Shown here one piece after another: positions 44,683-53,654 of a stretch of 64,000 nt of DNA. Within the stretch, counting starts at the first letter, position 1. Every line of letters begins with the position of its first letter. The DNA lies in assembly GCF_001682855.1 (NCBI RefSeq), contig NZ_MAQW01000012.1, positions 1,067,858 through 1,131,857 of the forward strand, given 5' to 3'. The notes below the pieces were generated by a model. That model was not told where the DNA came from, made no database searches, and saw nothing but the letters and a program-made list of their open reading frames with translations. The stretch comes from Bacillus sp. FJAT-27264 (GTDB lineage: Bacteria > Bacillota > Bacilli > Paenibacillales > Paenibacillaceae). Both the position numbers and the translations under genes were made by a program.

Positions 44683-44985
44683 GATAAACCCCCTGTATGT
44701 TCGTGTTGATAGATTTCTGGCCGAAGCATCCTCTCGGCTCTATGAAGCTATATTCCTTGCATTCCTCCATTCCGGCATATCTTCTAAACCATCCGGAAAA
44801 CTGACACTCCCATGTAAGAACCGGATTAATATGCAGAATAAACTATTATTATTCATATGAGATACTATAATATAGCATTTGTTTCAATTTCGGAAGCACT
44901 TTTATTAAAATATATTAAAAAAATTTAATATTTTCTCTTCGCATGAGCTGATATTAATATAAAATCCATGGGGGCCTACCCTCAA
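44683..44985. other. Intergenic region upstream of the M14 peptidase gene
   Basis: About 300 bases without a gene. On the minus strand -10 candidates TATTAT and TATAGT occur near 44865-44875, in an AT-rich stretch, with a possible -35 TTCCGA 17 bp before. I see no riboswitch or conserved operator. Confidence 0.35.
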
Positions 44986-45018
44986 AAAATAGCCCTCCAT
45001 TGTATGGAAGACTATTTT
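44986..45018 (-). terminator. Terminator of the small membrane protein gene
   Basis: AAAATAG / CTATTTT encloses TCCAT / ATGGA. It lies 33 bases after the stop of the 90-residue gene and is followed by TTGAGG on the minus strand after a short T-run. Confidence 0.65.
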
Positions 45019-45050
45019 CTAGATTTAAATAATTACATTTTCGTAATATT

Positions 45051-45323
45051 TTACACGCTATTTCTCTTGGCTTTGCTCCAACTAAAAAGGATACGCCCAA
45101 TACCGATAATTGACGCAATTACAAGTACCGTTGTATTCCAAGTCCATGCTTCGGTACCATACCGTAATGCCGGGGTCACCCCCAACGCGATAGCTACGGT
45201 AAACCCTATGAGTATTACCACATCCGGTGCTTTGCTTCCTTCTCTTTGTTTTTTCTTATAAATGTTAAAAAATAGGCTGCACACAATAATAAAGATCAGA
45301 ATAGCAAATAGATAAACATTCAT
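45051..45323 (-). CDS. Small membrane protein of unknown function
   Basis: The 90-residue protein has three predicted membrane helices (about 2-20, 34-50, 63-82) and a basic loop KKKQREGSK after the first. The ribosome site GGAGAGGGG lies 7 bases before the ATG, and a terminator follows, so it is a real single-gene unit. I do not recognise a family. Two Spo0A-box-like sequences lie about 75 bases upstream, which suggests control at the onset of sporulation or stationary phase. This is an inference from the sites alone. Confidence 0.7.
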   Translation of the reverse strand: MNVYLFAILIFIIVCSLFFNIYKKKQREGSKAPDVVILIGFTVAIALGVTPALRYGTEAWTWNTTVLVIASIIGIGRILFSWSKAKRNSV

Positions 45324-45392
45324 TTGAATCCCCCTCTCCTATCAGCCTAACATGTTATATCCAAAATCTGTATGAGTCATTAATTCTAAATT

Positions 45393-45409
45393 TTCGACTA
45401 TATTCGACA
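45393..45409 (-). promoter_or_regulatory. Tandem Spo0A-box-like sequences
   Basis: On the minus strand TGTCGAATATAGTCGAA holds a perfect TGTCGAA and AGTCGAA exactly 10 bp apart, on the same face of the helix, upstream of the small membrane protein gene. Confidence 0.5.
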
Positions 45410-45558
45410 TTACAAGTCGCAAGAAACGAGAAAGAATGAAGGGGAGTGGGAGCTGTACGAGCGAAAGCGTTCGCCTGAAAGCTTTCCGCTGGTAAGCTCG
45501 CACCCGTAGCCCAGGCTGTCGCCAGATTTCAATCGCTAATTATTGAAGTGAAATTAAA

Positions 45559-45867
45559 ATCCAAACTGAAGAGCAGACTTGATTCTGGTGAAGCTAGGGC
45601 TTCAGGACGCAAATTCTCCCTCCAACTCCCCTTCCCCGTCTCAACAGTGAAACAATGCTTCTCCTCCCCAACTAACGGCATTTTCGTACCTTATATTTAT
45701 CAAAAATAGGTTAATCAGGGAAATAAGGGCATTATTGTATCTTATTTTTCGAAAAAACAAGTTGAATGGGGTATTCTGGAATATTTAAGGTACAATATTG
45801 CACTTAATCTCGATTAACCCCTAATTGCAGAGGATTTAAGGTACAAAAATGCCGTTAATTCCACTTC
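45559..45867. repeat. Nested palindromic intergenic repeat, copy 3
   Basis: The most regular copy. Units A (45672-45693) and D (45837-45858, inverted) agree at 20 of 21 positions around TAACGGCATTTT; units B (45723-45744) and C (45785-45806, inverted) agree at 17 of 21. The preceding 45435-45558 is a GC-richer stretch with GCGAAAGCGTTCGC, which may be a further part of the element, but it is absent from copy 2. Confidence 0.82.
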
Positions 45868-45938
45868 GGGAATTCTATAATAATTCATAATGTCATACTC
45901 AAGAATAGCCCCGTTAAAACCATACCCACGCATATAAA

Positions 45939-45973
45939 AACAAGCTGTCCCTAAGTGTCAGGAACAGCTTGTT
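45939..45973 (-). terminator. Terminator of the double phosphatase gene
   Basis: AACAAGCTGTTCCT / AGGGACAGCTTGTT with a short loop is followed by TTTTATATG on the minus strand, 25 bases after the stop. Confidence 0.88.
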
Positions 45974-45997
45974 AATATCATATTCTTACAGCGCAGA

Positions 45998-48900
45998 TTA
46001 CTCCGCTTTTTTATCCAGCAAATTCAAGATGATCGTAACTGCCTCTGCTCGTGTTGCTGTCCGGTTAGGAGCGAATTGGTTCTGGCCTACGCCGCCTACC
46101 AGACCTTCGCTCGCAGCAGCTGCAATGTAAGGAGCAGCCCATGCCGGTACATCTTTGGCATCTGCAAAGGTTAATTTGGCTTTAGGATCCACAGTAATTC
46201 CCAGGGAACGTACGATCATGACCGTCAATTCCGCACGGGTCAGCTTCTGCTCTGGACGGAAAGATCCGTCATTGTACCCACTGATGATACCTTTAGATAC
46301 AGCCTGTGCCACATAGGACTTCGCCCATGCCGGAATTTTATCCAAGTCCTTGAAGGTAGCACTATCGCTGTTCTCTGGCAGCTGCAATGCGCGGGCCAGC
46401 ATCGTGATGAACTCGGCACGGTTCACATCCTTGTTGGGACGGAACGTGTTGTCGTCATAACCATTGACGAATCCGGCTGTAACAGCCTTTTGAATAGCTG
46501 CTGCTGCCCAGTGGCTGCCGGCATCCGTTAACACAGGCTTCGCAGGCACATTCGTACTTCCACCATTGGTTGCAGGTGCAGTTGTTGGTGCAGGCGTCTG
46601 TGTTGGAGCTGCCGACGGGGTAGCCGAAGGTGTAGGCGTTGGTACAGACGGTGCTGAACTACCTGTTGTCGGAGTCGGTGCTGGTACCACTGGTGTTGGC
46701 GTTGGTGTCGGTACTACCGGTGTTGGTGTCGGAACCACTGGTGTTGGCGTTGGCACTACCGGTGTTGGTGTTGGCTTAGTTGGTACTTCGCCGTCTTTCT
46801 CTTTCTTGATGATACCAAACTGATCAATGATGAATGGTTCAGCATTGTTCTTGTTCTGGTCGATCTCATACGTTACAGCAGTCAGCTTATCACCATCTAC
46901 AGTGATGCCTACAAAGTTCTGAACCTGACCGCGCTTAGGACGGGTGTTGTCGCTTGGATCAGGACCGTACGGAGCGGCATGGTTCTCATCAGCCACCTCA
47001 AAGAGGTTGTAATAAGCTTCTCCCAGCGCAGGCTTTTGATTCTTGTAATAGACCTTTGCTCCTGCTGTTGCGGGAATGAGGTAGATTGAGCCATCCGGGT
47101 TGACTGTATATTCTACAGTTTTTCCAGCGAGCGTTTCTGTAATCTTCTCTGTAGCTGCAGCAGTACCGTCAGCCTTGATCGGCTTGGTACGGGCATAGAT
47201 ATGGTCATGTCCTTGCAGGACAAAGTCAATACCCAGCTCTGCCATAATCGGAGCAATTTTAGTTCTTACGCCATTCGAACTCATAATATCTTTGTCCGTT
47301 GCGTGATTGGATGTTGTGTATGGACCTTTATGAATATTCACAATAATCCAGCGAGCACCGGCTTTATGAGCCTCTTGTACATCTTTCTTCAACCACTCTA
47401 CTTGCTCGTTGCTGAAGTTAGCATATGGGTCAGAATTCTCGTTGCTGTTCAGGACCACGAAATGAGCGTTGCTGTAATCATAGGAATAGTAAGCTCCAGT
47501 CACAGTCGCTGAACCAGCGGCTTCCTGAATATTGAAATGCTCATAGAAGGCATTTGCTTTATCTTCATGATTACCTGCCGACGGGGCAATGGTTGTGTTA
47601 AGCAGACTATCCTGCGAATGGCCAAGCAGCCAATCCCACTGCGTCTCATTGGTTCCTGTGTCCACAATATCTCCGTTGTGAACAACGAATTCGGCATTCG
47701 GCACAGTCTTCAGTGCTTTTGCCAGCGTCTCGGCAGATAGAATCGCTTCATCTTCTGATTTTGCTTGAGTATCTGCCAGGTCAACGAAGGTAAATGCCCC
47801 CGATTTAGCCGCAGTACGGAAGGTTCCCGCCGCACTCCAAATACCCAATGTCTCATCGCCTACACGGAAGTAGTAAGATGTATTATCTTTAAGTCCTGCC
47901 GCTTCCGCTTTATGCACCATCTCTCCCTTAGCATTCGTGGAGACAGACGATCGGCCAGCAAACTTAGTTGCTAGAGTAAAGTCCGGGGTAGTTCCAGTAT
48001 TCTCTACTACTTGCAGAACATTTCCCTTAGAAACCAGCGGTGTATACCAAGTGAAGCCTTTCGCGCTGGTAGGGTCACCGTTAAAGGTTACTGTCACTTT
48101 GCTCACGGAAGGTTGCGACGCGATCACGCCCGCCGAGTTGGTTCTGCCGCTTACCGCTTTAATTACAAACTGATAGTTCTTCGATGCATCTTGTGTATCC
48201 ACTGTATAGCTGTAAGAGGTTACTCCATCCTGAGCCGGAACCAGTGTACTCCAGTTAGGAGATACCAGACCATTTTTCTCATAGATACGGTAACCGGATA
48301 CCGCTGAACCGGAAGACGGTGCATTCCATGTCAATGTAGTCTTGCCGTCTGCTTCAGCAACCGCTTGGGCCTGCTGTACAGGAGCAACCGTTACATCCGA
48401 CTTCTGGATACTATATTGATCATACAGATCCGTTGTTCCGCCGGTAGTTGTCGTATACGCTTGGAAATTTAACTTGTCATTGGTAATCGTTACACCCGTG
48501 AACATTTCCTTGCCTGGCTGTTCGTATTTAGCTGCAAAAGGGAAGGAACCTGCCTTCACGCTATATTTCTTGTTACCAGCAGCATTCGTAATCAGATAAA
48601 GTGTACCCGCTGGATCTTTAACAAGACCGTTCTCATCCGGCACGATGTCCGTCAGCGGTTCATTGTTCAGCATTTGATAGCTGCGTGTATAAGTGTGGTC
48701 ATGCCCGCCAATGACCATATCAATGCCCAGTTCGTCGAATACCTTCGTTAATTGAGTCCGGTAGAACAGAACGTCAGCATCATTCGTATGGCTGGCTACA
48801 GAGTATGGCGATTTATGCAACAGCACAATTTTCCACTTCTTGTCTGTCTTGGCTACTTCATTGCGCAGCCATTCTACTTGCTTGTAATAGATTTCATTAT

Positions 48901-50356
48901 TGGCAGCGTTAGTGCTTGTACCATAATATTCGGTGTTAATGACCATAAAGTGTGCAGGGCCGTAGTCCAGCGCATACACTGAACCGTCCGGCTTAGCGCC
49001 TGTGTTCGACACGTTCGGCAAATTAAAGTGCCCAGCATAGTTGCTGTAGTTCTTGCTCTCGTGATTACCGACCAGTGGAACCATCGGTGTTTTTGTCAAA
49101 ATTTCCTTTGGTTTATCAAAGAACCATCCCCACTGCTCTTCCAGATCACCGTTATCTACTAAATCGCCGGAATTCAGGATGAATTCCACACCCGGGAACT
49201 TACCAAGGCCCTCTTGTAGCGTATGATTCCAGATATCAAAATCTGCCTCACTAGTACCCTGAGAGTCTGTAGTATAGAGGAATTGGAATGCTTTATTGTC
49301 GGCTTTTTCTGTTGTGAATGTTCCGACATCACTCCAGTTTCCAGCTTGTCCATCACCTACACGGTAAGCATAGGTTGTTCCTGGCTGCAAGCCTTCTGCA
49401 AGTGCTTTATGGCTGGTGATTACTTTAGTTTTCCCAGCAGTTTTATCCGCCTTGGACTGATACACGCTAGCAGGTGTGGATGTTCCCTCGAAGTTCAGAA
49501 CTCCCGCTGCCGGTAGCTTACCATCAACTAGTTTCGAAGCTTCCACTACCTCCAGCTTGGTGCCTGTTATCGTCTCCGATGCATACCAGGCAAATCCCAT
49601 GCTCGTCTGCGGATTTCCGTTGAATGTCAGAGCAATCGACTCCGGCTTCCCTGCACCCGGTACCACAGGGTCCACTGGAGGATAAGCAATCAGGCTCATC
49701 GCCCAATAAAGATCGGAGCTGGATCCTCTGCCCTGATGCACTTCAGCTGAAAGCTCATTGTTTCCGTTCTTCAGATTCGCTTTAATAATCTCCGTAAGAT
49801 CGACTTTCGCCGTATTGGGATTACCATTGTTAAGCGTACTCTTCGTTAAGTAATTGACAGGACCTGCCGGCATACCGTCACGGTAAATTTCTGTGCCGTT
49901 CAAGTACAGGATTACGCCATCATCGAATCCAAAAGATCCCATGATCCGGTTATACGCGCCAAGCTGAGCTGTATTTACATTCAGATTGGTACGGAAATAG
50001 GACGTCATATATTTATTGGATTTATCTCCGCCGTAACTAATTTCTGTTTTCAGCGGGCCAAATTCGGAGGTGCTGACTCCGCTGCCATCATCTTTGTACC
50101 CTAGTGGAGCTTGTCCCGATTTCCAAGTGGAATCATCATAAACATCTTGCCATACTGTACCTTGATCGGTACCGTTATCGAGATACTTCCATGAAGCATT
50201 GCCTTCCAGTAATGTCAGCGGTTGCAGTGCCAACGCCCGCAGGTCTGCACCTTCGTTATTATCCGCTGCATAAACGGTAAACCCATTTGCTGCAACCCCC
50301 AATACCATTATCAGGGCCAGTGTCATCGATATTGCTTTTTTAAACAACCTACTCAT
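45998..50356 (-). CDS. S-layer-anchored protein with two purple-acid-phosphatase-like modules
   Basis: The 1452-residue protein starts at the ATG at 50356 after GGGAGG. Order: signal peptide (1-31), beta-sandwich (about 45-225), FN3-like PAP N-domain (240-350), metallophosphoesterase 1 (355-645; NSGDLVD 395-401, GNHES 430-434, GHDH 551-554), FN3 (660-745), second PAP N-domain (750-848), metallophosphoesterase 2 (854-1180; HNGDIVD 893-899, GNHED 928-932, GHDH), Pro/Thr/Val linker and three SLH domains (about 1275-1452). Both phosphatase modules keep their metal motifs. It should release phosphate at the cell surface. The tandem module pair looks like an internal duplication. Confidence 0.9.
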   Translation of the reverse strand: MSRLFKKAISMTLALIMVLGVAANGFTVYAADNNEGADLRALALQPLTLLEGNASWKYLDNGTDQGTVWQDVYDDSTWKSGQAPLGYKDDGSGVSTSEFGPLKTEISYGGDKSNKYMTSYFRTNLNVNTAQLGAYNRIMGSFGFDDGVILYLNGTEIYRDGMPAGPVNYLTKSTLNNGNPNTAKVDLTEIIKANLKNGNNELSAEVHQGRGSSSDLYWAMSLIAYPPVDPVVPGAGKPESIALTFNGNPQTSMGFAWYASETITGTKLEVVEASKLVDGKLPAAGVLNFEGTSTPASVYQSKADKTAGKTKVITSHKALAEGLQPGTTYAYRVGDGQAGNWSDVGTFTTEKADNKAFQFLYTTDSQGTSEADFDIWNHTLQEGLGKFPGVEFILNSGDLVDNGDLEEQWGWFFDKPKEILTKTPMVPLVGNHESKNYSNYAGHFNLPNVSNTGAKPDGSVYALDYGPAHFMVINTEYYGTSTNAANNEIYYKQVEWLRNEVAKTDKKWKIVLLHKSPYSVASHTNDADVLFYRTQLTKVFDELGIDMVIGGHDHTYTRSYQMLNNEPLTDIVPDENGLVKDPAGTLYLITNAAGNKKYSVKAGSFPFAAKYEQPGKEMFTGVTITNDKLNFQAYTTTTGGTTDLYDQYSIQKSDVTVAPVQQAQAVAEADGKTTLTWNAPSSGSAVSGYRIYEKNGLVSPNWSTLVPAQDGVTSYSYTVDTQDASKNYQFVIKAVSGRTNSAGVIASQPSVSKVTVTFNGDPTSAKGFTWYTPLVSKGNVLQVVENTGTTPDFTLATKFAGRSSVSTNAKGEMVHKAEAAGLKDNTSYYFRVGDETLGIWSAAGTFRTAAKSGAFTFVDLADTQAKSEDEAILSAETLAKALKTVPNAEFVVHNGDIVDTGTNETQWDWLLGHSQDSLLNTTIAPSAGNHEDKANAFYEHFNIQEAAGSATVTGAYYSYDYSNAHFVVLNSNENSDPYANFSNEQVEWLKKDVQEAHKAGARWIIVNIHKGPYTTSNHATDKDIMSSNGVRTKIAPIMAELGIDFVLQGHDHIYARTKPIKADGTAAATEKITETLAGKTVEYTVNPDGSIYLIPATAGAKVYYKNQKPALGEAYYNLFEVADENHAAPYGPDPSDNTRPKRGQVQNFVGITVDGDKLTAVTYEIDQNKNNAEPFIIDQFGIIKKEKDGEVPTKPTPTPVVPTPTPVVPTPTPVVPTPTPTPVVPAPTPTTGSSAPSVPTPTPSATPSAAPTQTPAPTTAPATNGGSTNVPAKPVLTDAGSHWAAAAIQKAVTAGFVNGYDDNTFRPNKDVNRAEFITMLARALQLPENSDSATFKDLDKIPAWAKSYVAQAVSKGIISGYNDGSFRPEQKLTRAELTVMIVRSLGITVDPKAKLTFADAKDVPAWAAPYIAAAASEGLVGGVGQNQFAPNRTATRAEAVTIILNLLDKKAE

Positions 50357-50450
50357 TTGTGCCTCCCGTATTCGTGGTGTTTTATCTATGTACCGACTCA
50401 TGGTAACAACCCAATGTGTTCACTATGTGAGCAGGAACTCAAAAGAACGT

Positions 50451-50473
50451 AAAAAAACCCTGCAAAACAGGGC
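50451..50473 (-). terminator. Second terminator after the alpha-glucosidase gene
   Basis: CCCTG TTTTG CAGGG followed by TTTTTTT on the minus strand. Confidence 0.8.
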
Positions 50474-50539
50474 TTCCTTTACACACTACTTGAACAAGAA
50501 CACCAATAAATGGAATAGCGTATCTTTTTTAACAGAAAA

Positions 50540-50576
50540 AAACCTCCGACACAAGTTAGCACATGGCCGAAGGATT
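50540..50576 (-). terminator. Terminator of the alpha-glucosidase gene
   Basis: CCTTCGGC / GTCGGAGG with a 15-nt loop is followed by TTTTTTT on the minus strand, 13 bases after the stop. Confidence 0.8.
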
Positions 50577-50588
50577 TTGAAATGCCTA

Positions 50589-52337
50589 TTACACAGGTTC
50601 AGTTAAGACAGGGGAATCACTTTGCAGCAATGGAGCGTTAGCATCCGTACTCTCCTGAGCAGCAGGCACACCCGCCAACAAATAGACACGCGACTCGTAA
50701 GGCCGCAAAGCCACCGTCTCGATAGATTCGCTGTGATCTACATCATAATTATGCAGCATCAGTTGATGAGATTCGAAGCGTAGACCTGCCGGCAAATCGA
50801 ACAGCGCTTCCTGAGCGGTCAGATTCGACATCACAAGCAGCTTCTCTTCCCCAAGCGTACGGGTATAAGCGTAGATATTTTCATTGTCAGCCAGCAGCAG
50901 ATCATAGGTACCATAGATCGCCACTGAATGCTGCGCCCGGAGCGCGATAAGCTTTTTATAATGATGATAGATGGAATCCGGGTCCTGCTGCGCACGTTCG
51001 ACGTTAATCTCCACATAGTTCGGATTGACCTTCATCCACGGCTTCCCGCTGGTAAAACCGCCATTCTCACTGCCGTCCCATTGCATCGGTGTTCTGGAAT
51101 TGTCACGTCCATTCTTCCAGATCACCTCCATGATCTCCTCATGGCTGCGACCAGCCGCGGTCTCAATACGGTACATGTTCTTCATGGCCACATCGTCGTA
51201 ATCATCCATGGAGTCGAATCTTACATTCGTCATCCCGATTTCCTGCCCCTGATAAATAAACGGAGTTCCCTGCATGAGAAAATACATCGTTGCCAGCGAT
51301 TTGGCCGATTCCAGCCAGTATTCGCCATCATTTCCCCAAGTAGAGACAGAGCGTGGCTGATCATGGTTCTCGATGAATAGCGCGTTCCAGCCCCGGCCCT
51401 CCAGCCCTTTCTGCCAGCGGGACAAAGCAGATTTTAGCGCAATGATATCAAGACCGCCGGTAACACTTTTGTTCCACAAGGCCAAATGCTCAAACTGGAA
51501 AATCATATTGAATTTGCCCTGCTTCTCACCAACCCAATCCTCTGCCTGCTCGACGCTTACTCCACTTGCTTCGCCAACTGTCATGATATCGTAGCGGTCA
51601 AAGGTCTCCTGCTTCAGTTCCTGCAGAAACTCGTGAATGCCTTCCCGGTTCATATGACCGTCTGTCGATGGAACATAGGGGAGATTATTAGGGTTCGGAA
51701 GATTAGGGAAGCCCGCTACCTTCTTGATATGGGAAATGGCGTCCACCCGGAAACCATCGATCCCCTTGTCCAACCACCAGTTGACCATACCATACAATTC
51801 CTGACGTACTTCTGGATTCTCCCAGTTAAGGTCAGGCTGTCTTTTGGAGAAGACATGCATGAAATATTGTCCGGTACTCTCGTCCAGTTCCCACGCAGAA
51901 CCGCTGAAAATACTCTCCCAGTTATTTGGCTCATGGCCATCCACTGGATCGCTCCAGATATAATAATCCCGCTTCGGATTGTCTTTACCTAAACGCGCCT
52001 CAACAAACCACGGATGCTCGTCCGAGGTATGGTTAATGACCAGATCCAGAATGAGCTTCATCCCACGTGCGTGCACCTCACGCAGCAGTTGATCGAAGTC
52101 CTCCATGCTGCCGAACTCTTCCATAATGTCCTGGTAGTCAGAGATATCGTATCCGTTGTCATCATTAGGGGATTTATAGATCGGGCAAATCCATATGACA
52201 TTAATCCCAAGGTCCTGCAAATAATCCAGTCTGGAAATGACTCCCTGCAAATCGCCGATACCATCTCCGTTGCTGTCCATAAAGCTTCTCGGGTAGATCT
52301 GGTAGGCTGCAGCCTCTTTCCACCATGTTCTATTCAT
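50589..52337 (-). CDS. malL: Alpha-glucosidase (GH13, oligo-glucosidase type)
   Basis: The 582-residue GH13 enzyme has nucleophile Asp199 (GFRVDAISHI), acid/base Glu256 (TVGEASG) and Asp326 (ENHDQPRS), plus the domain B segment of the oligo-1,6-glucosidase subfamily and YIWSDP. No signal peptide is present, so it is cytoplasmic and would split maltose/isomaltose-type sugars to glucose. Ala after the nucleophile (DAI, compared with DVI in the phosphotrehalase at the window end) is said to favour alpha-1,4 links; I give that as family knowledge, not proof. It is divergent from a LacI-type regulator. The last 25 residues are an unusual acidic tail. Confidence 0.9.
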   Translation of the reverse strand: MNRTWWKEAAAYQIYPRSFMDSNGDGIGDLQGVISRLDYLQDLGINVIWICPIYKSPNDDNGYDISDYQDIMEEFGSMEDFDQLLREVHARGMKLILDLVINHTSDEHPWFVEARLGKDNPKRDYYIWSDPVDGHEPNNWESIFSGSAWELDESTGQYFMHVFSKRQPDLNWENPEVRQELYGMVNWWLDKGIDGFRVDAISHIKKVAGFPNLPNPNNLPYVPSTDGHMNREGIHEFLQELKQETFDRYDIMTVGEASGVSVEQAEDWVGEKQGKFNMIFQFEHLALWNKSVTGGLDIIALKSALSRWQKGLEGRGWNALFIENHDQPRSVSTWGNDGEYWLESAKSLATMYFLMQGTPFIYQGQEIGMTNVRFDSMDDYDDVAMKNMYRIETAAGRSHEEIMEVIWKNGRDNSRTPMQWDGSENGGFTSGKPWMKVNPNYVEINVERAQQDPDSIYHHYKKLIALRAQHSVAIYGTYDLLLADNENIYAYTRTLGEEKLLVMSNLTAQEALFDLPAGLRFESHQLMLHNYDVDHSESIETVALRPYESRVYLLAGVPAAQESTDANAPLLQSDSPVLTEPV

Positions 52338-52377
52338 GTGTACGCTCCTTTATATAACTACGGTTTAAGTTTAGTTA

Positions 52378-52391
52378 GGAAAATATTTTCC
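52378..52391. promoter_or_regulatory. Probable operator 1 of the LacI-type regulator
   Basis: GGAAAATATTTTCC is a perfect 14-bp palindrome, 40 bases upstream of the alpha-glucosidase start. Confidence 0.6.
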
Positions 52392-52472
52392 CGAACAACA
52401 TTCGAAACATCCTATAAACTTATTAATCACATCAAAAATACATTATTTTCGGTAAAAAAACATAAAATCAAA

Positions 52473-52488
52473 GGGAAATTATTTTCCC
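52473..52488. promoter_or_regulatory. Probable operator 2 of the LacI-type regulator
   Basis: GGGAAATTATTTTCCC is a 16-bp near-palindrome like operator 1, 95 bp away. A half-site TTATTTTCCCGG lies at 52510-52521. They lie between the divergent gene starts. Confidence 0.6.
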
Positions 52489-52616
52489 ATAGCGATCATT
52501 ATAGGATTTTTTATTTTCCCGGTCAATACATATCTTTGGATTCTAAAGGGATTCCATGATATGCTGGTGTCGCATGAGAACTGGATAACTAGCCTGGAAA
52601 GTTATGGTGATTTGAA

Positions 52617-53612
52617 GTGAAAGTAACCATTAAAGATATCGCCAAAATGGCCGATGTCTCTATTTCCACCGTTTCGAGGGTGGTCAATAACAGCAAGCCC
52701 GTCAACGATGAGGTACGCAAGCGCGTGCTCGACGCCATTAAGCAAACCAATTACCGGCCTGATCTCACTGGAGGTAGCGCTGGAGGTAGCAATGACAATC
52801 TGATCGGTGTCATTATTCCGCAGAGTAACAATACAGTGCTGGATGATTTCAATCTCGGGATTCGCAATCTCGCGGAGTTATATGGCTATGAAGTGATCGT
52901 AGGGTTGACGGACAGTAGTATAGAGAGTGAGCTGCACTATCTGGATTTGTTCAGACGTCTTGGCACCCGGGGAAATATTCTGGTCGGGTCGGTGCCGCAG
53001 CAGGAGCACATGGAACTTATCGCTGCTTCATCTGTGCCTTGTGTTCTGGCTGGGCAAGCTTCACAAATCCCCTCCTTACCTTCTGTTCATCTGGACAACA
53101 TCACTGCTTCCTATGAAGCGGTAACCTATTTGATCCAAAAGGGACATCGCAGCATCGCCATGATTCGTGCGGCTGGTGAAAGTGCCGTTGGGGGCGATCG
53201 ATACCGGGGTTACCAGCAAGCACTTGAAGATGCGGGAATACATATCAAACAGAACTGGGTTGTGGAAAGCGGATTCTCGGTGGATAACGGGCGCCTGGCT
53301 ATGAAAAAAATCCTGGATAGCGGGGAGCAACCGACAGCCGTATTCTGCTCGACAGACTGGATGGCGGTGGGGGCGATGAATTTTCTCATTGACAGCGGCC
53401 TGCGCATCCCGGAGGATGTGGCCGTATTTGGTTTTGACAATAGCTATGTGGCCTCCCTTGTCCGCCCGAAGCTGTCCTCCGTGGAATATTCGGGTACAGA
53501 AATAGGGAGAACCGCGACGCGAACCCTGATCAAGCTGATCAAGGGCGAAGCGGTCTCCCCAAGCCATGCCAATGTGGCGCATCATTTGAAGATTCGGGAA
53601 AGTACGGGTTAG
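52617..53612 (+). CDS. LacI-family regulator, probably of the alpha-glucosidase gene
   Basis: The 331-residue protein starts at a GTG. It has a LacI helix-turn-helix (TIKDIAKMADVSISTVSRVVNNSKPVNDEVRKRVLDAI, in the first 45 residues) and a periplasmic-binding-protein-like core (IGVIIPQ onward; AVFGFDNS; PKLSSVEYSGTEIGRTA). The hinge that normally reads NxLARSL is replaced by PDLTGGSAGGSNDN, so the minor-groove helix appears absent. The neighbouring palindromes have an AT centre in place of the usual central CG. It is divergent from malL with candidate operators between them, so it probably represses that gene. The inducer is unknown. Confidence 0.9.
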   Translation: MKVTIKDIAKMADVSISTVSRVVNNSKPVNDEVRKRVLDAIKQTNYRPDLTGGSAGGSNDNLIGVIIPQSNNTVLDDFNLGIRNLAELYGYEVIVGLTDSSIESELHYLDLFRRLGTRGNILVGSVPQQEHMELIAASSVPCVLAGQASQIPSLPSVHLDNITASYEAVTYLIQKGHRSIAMIRAAGESAVGGDRYRGYQQALEDAGIHIKQNWVVESGFSVDNGRLAMKKILDSGEQPTAVFCSTDWMAVGAMNFLIDSGLRIPEDVAVFGFDNSYVASLVRPKLSSVEYSGTEIGRTATRTLIKLIKGEAVSPSHANVAHHLKIRESTG

Positions 53613-53654
53613 GGAAGACATCTTCCCTGGCCCATTTTTTAGATCACATAAAGA

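Noticed and set aside
45435..45475. GCGAAAGCGTTCGC as a catabolite-response (cre) site
   Set aside because: It fits the cre consensus poorly at the ends and is not upstream of a carbon-metabolism gene; it is more likely part of the repeat region.
39041..45867. CRISPR array interpretation of the repeated 21-bp units
   Set aside because: Units alternate in orientation, occur four per copy without unique equal-length spacers, and no cas gene is present.
46566..46823. Gly/Val-rich plus-strand ORF
   Set aside because: It is the antisense reading of the Pro/Thr/Val linker of the phosphatase gene.
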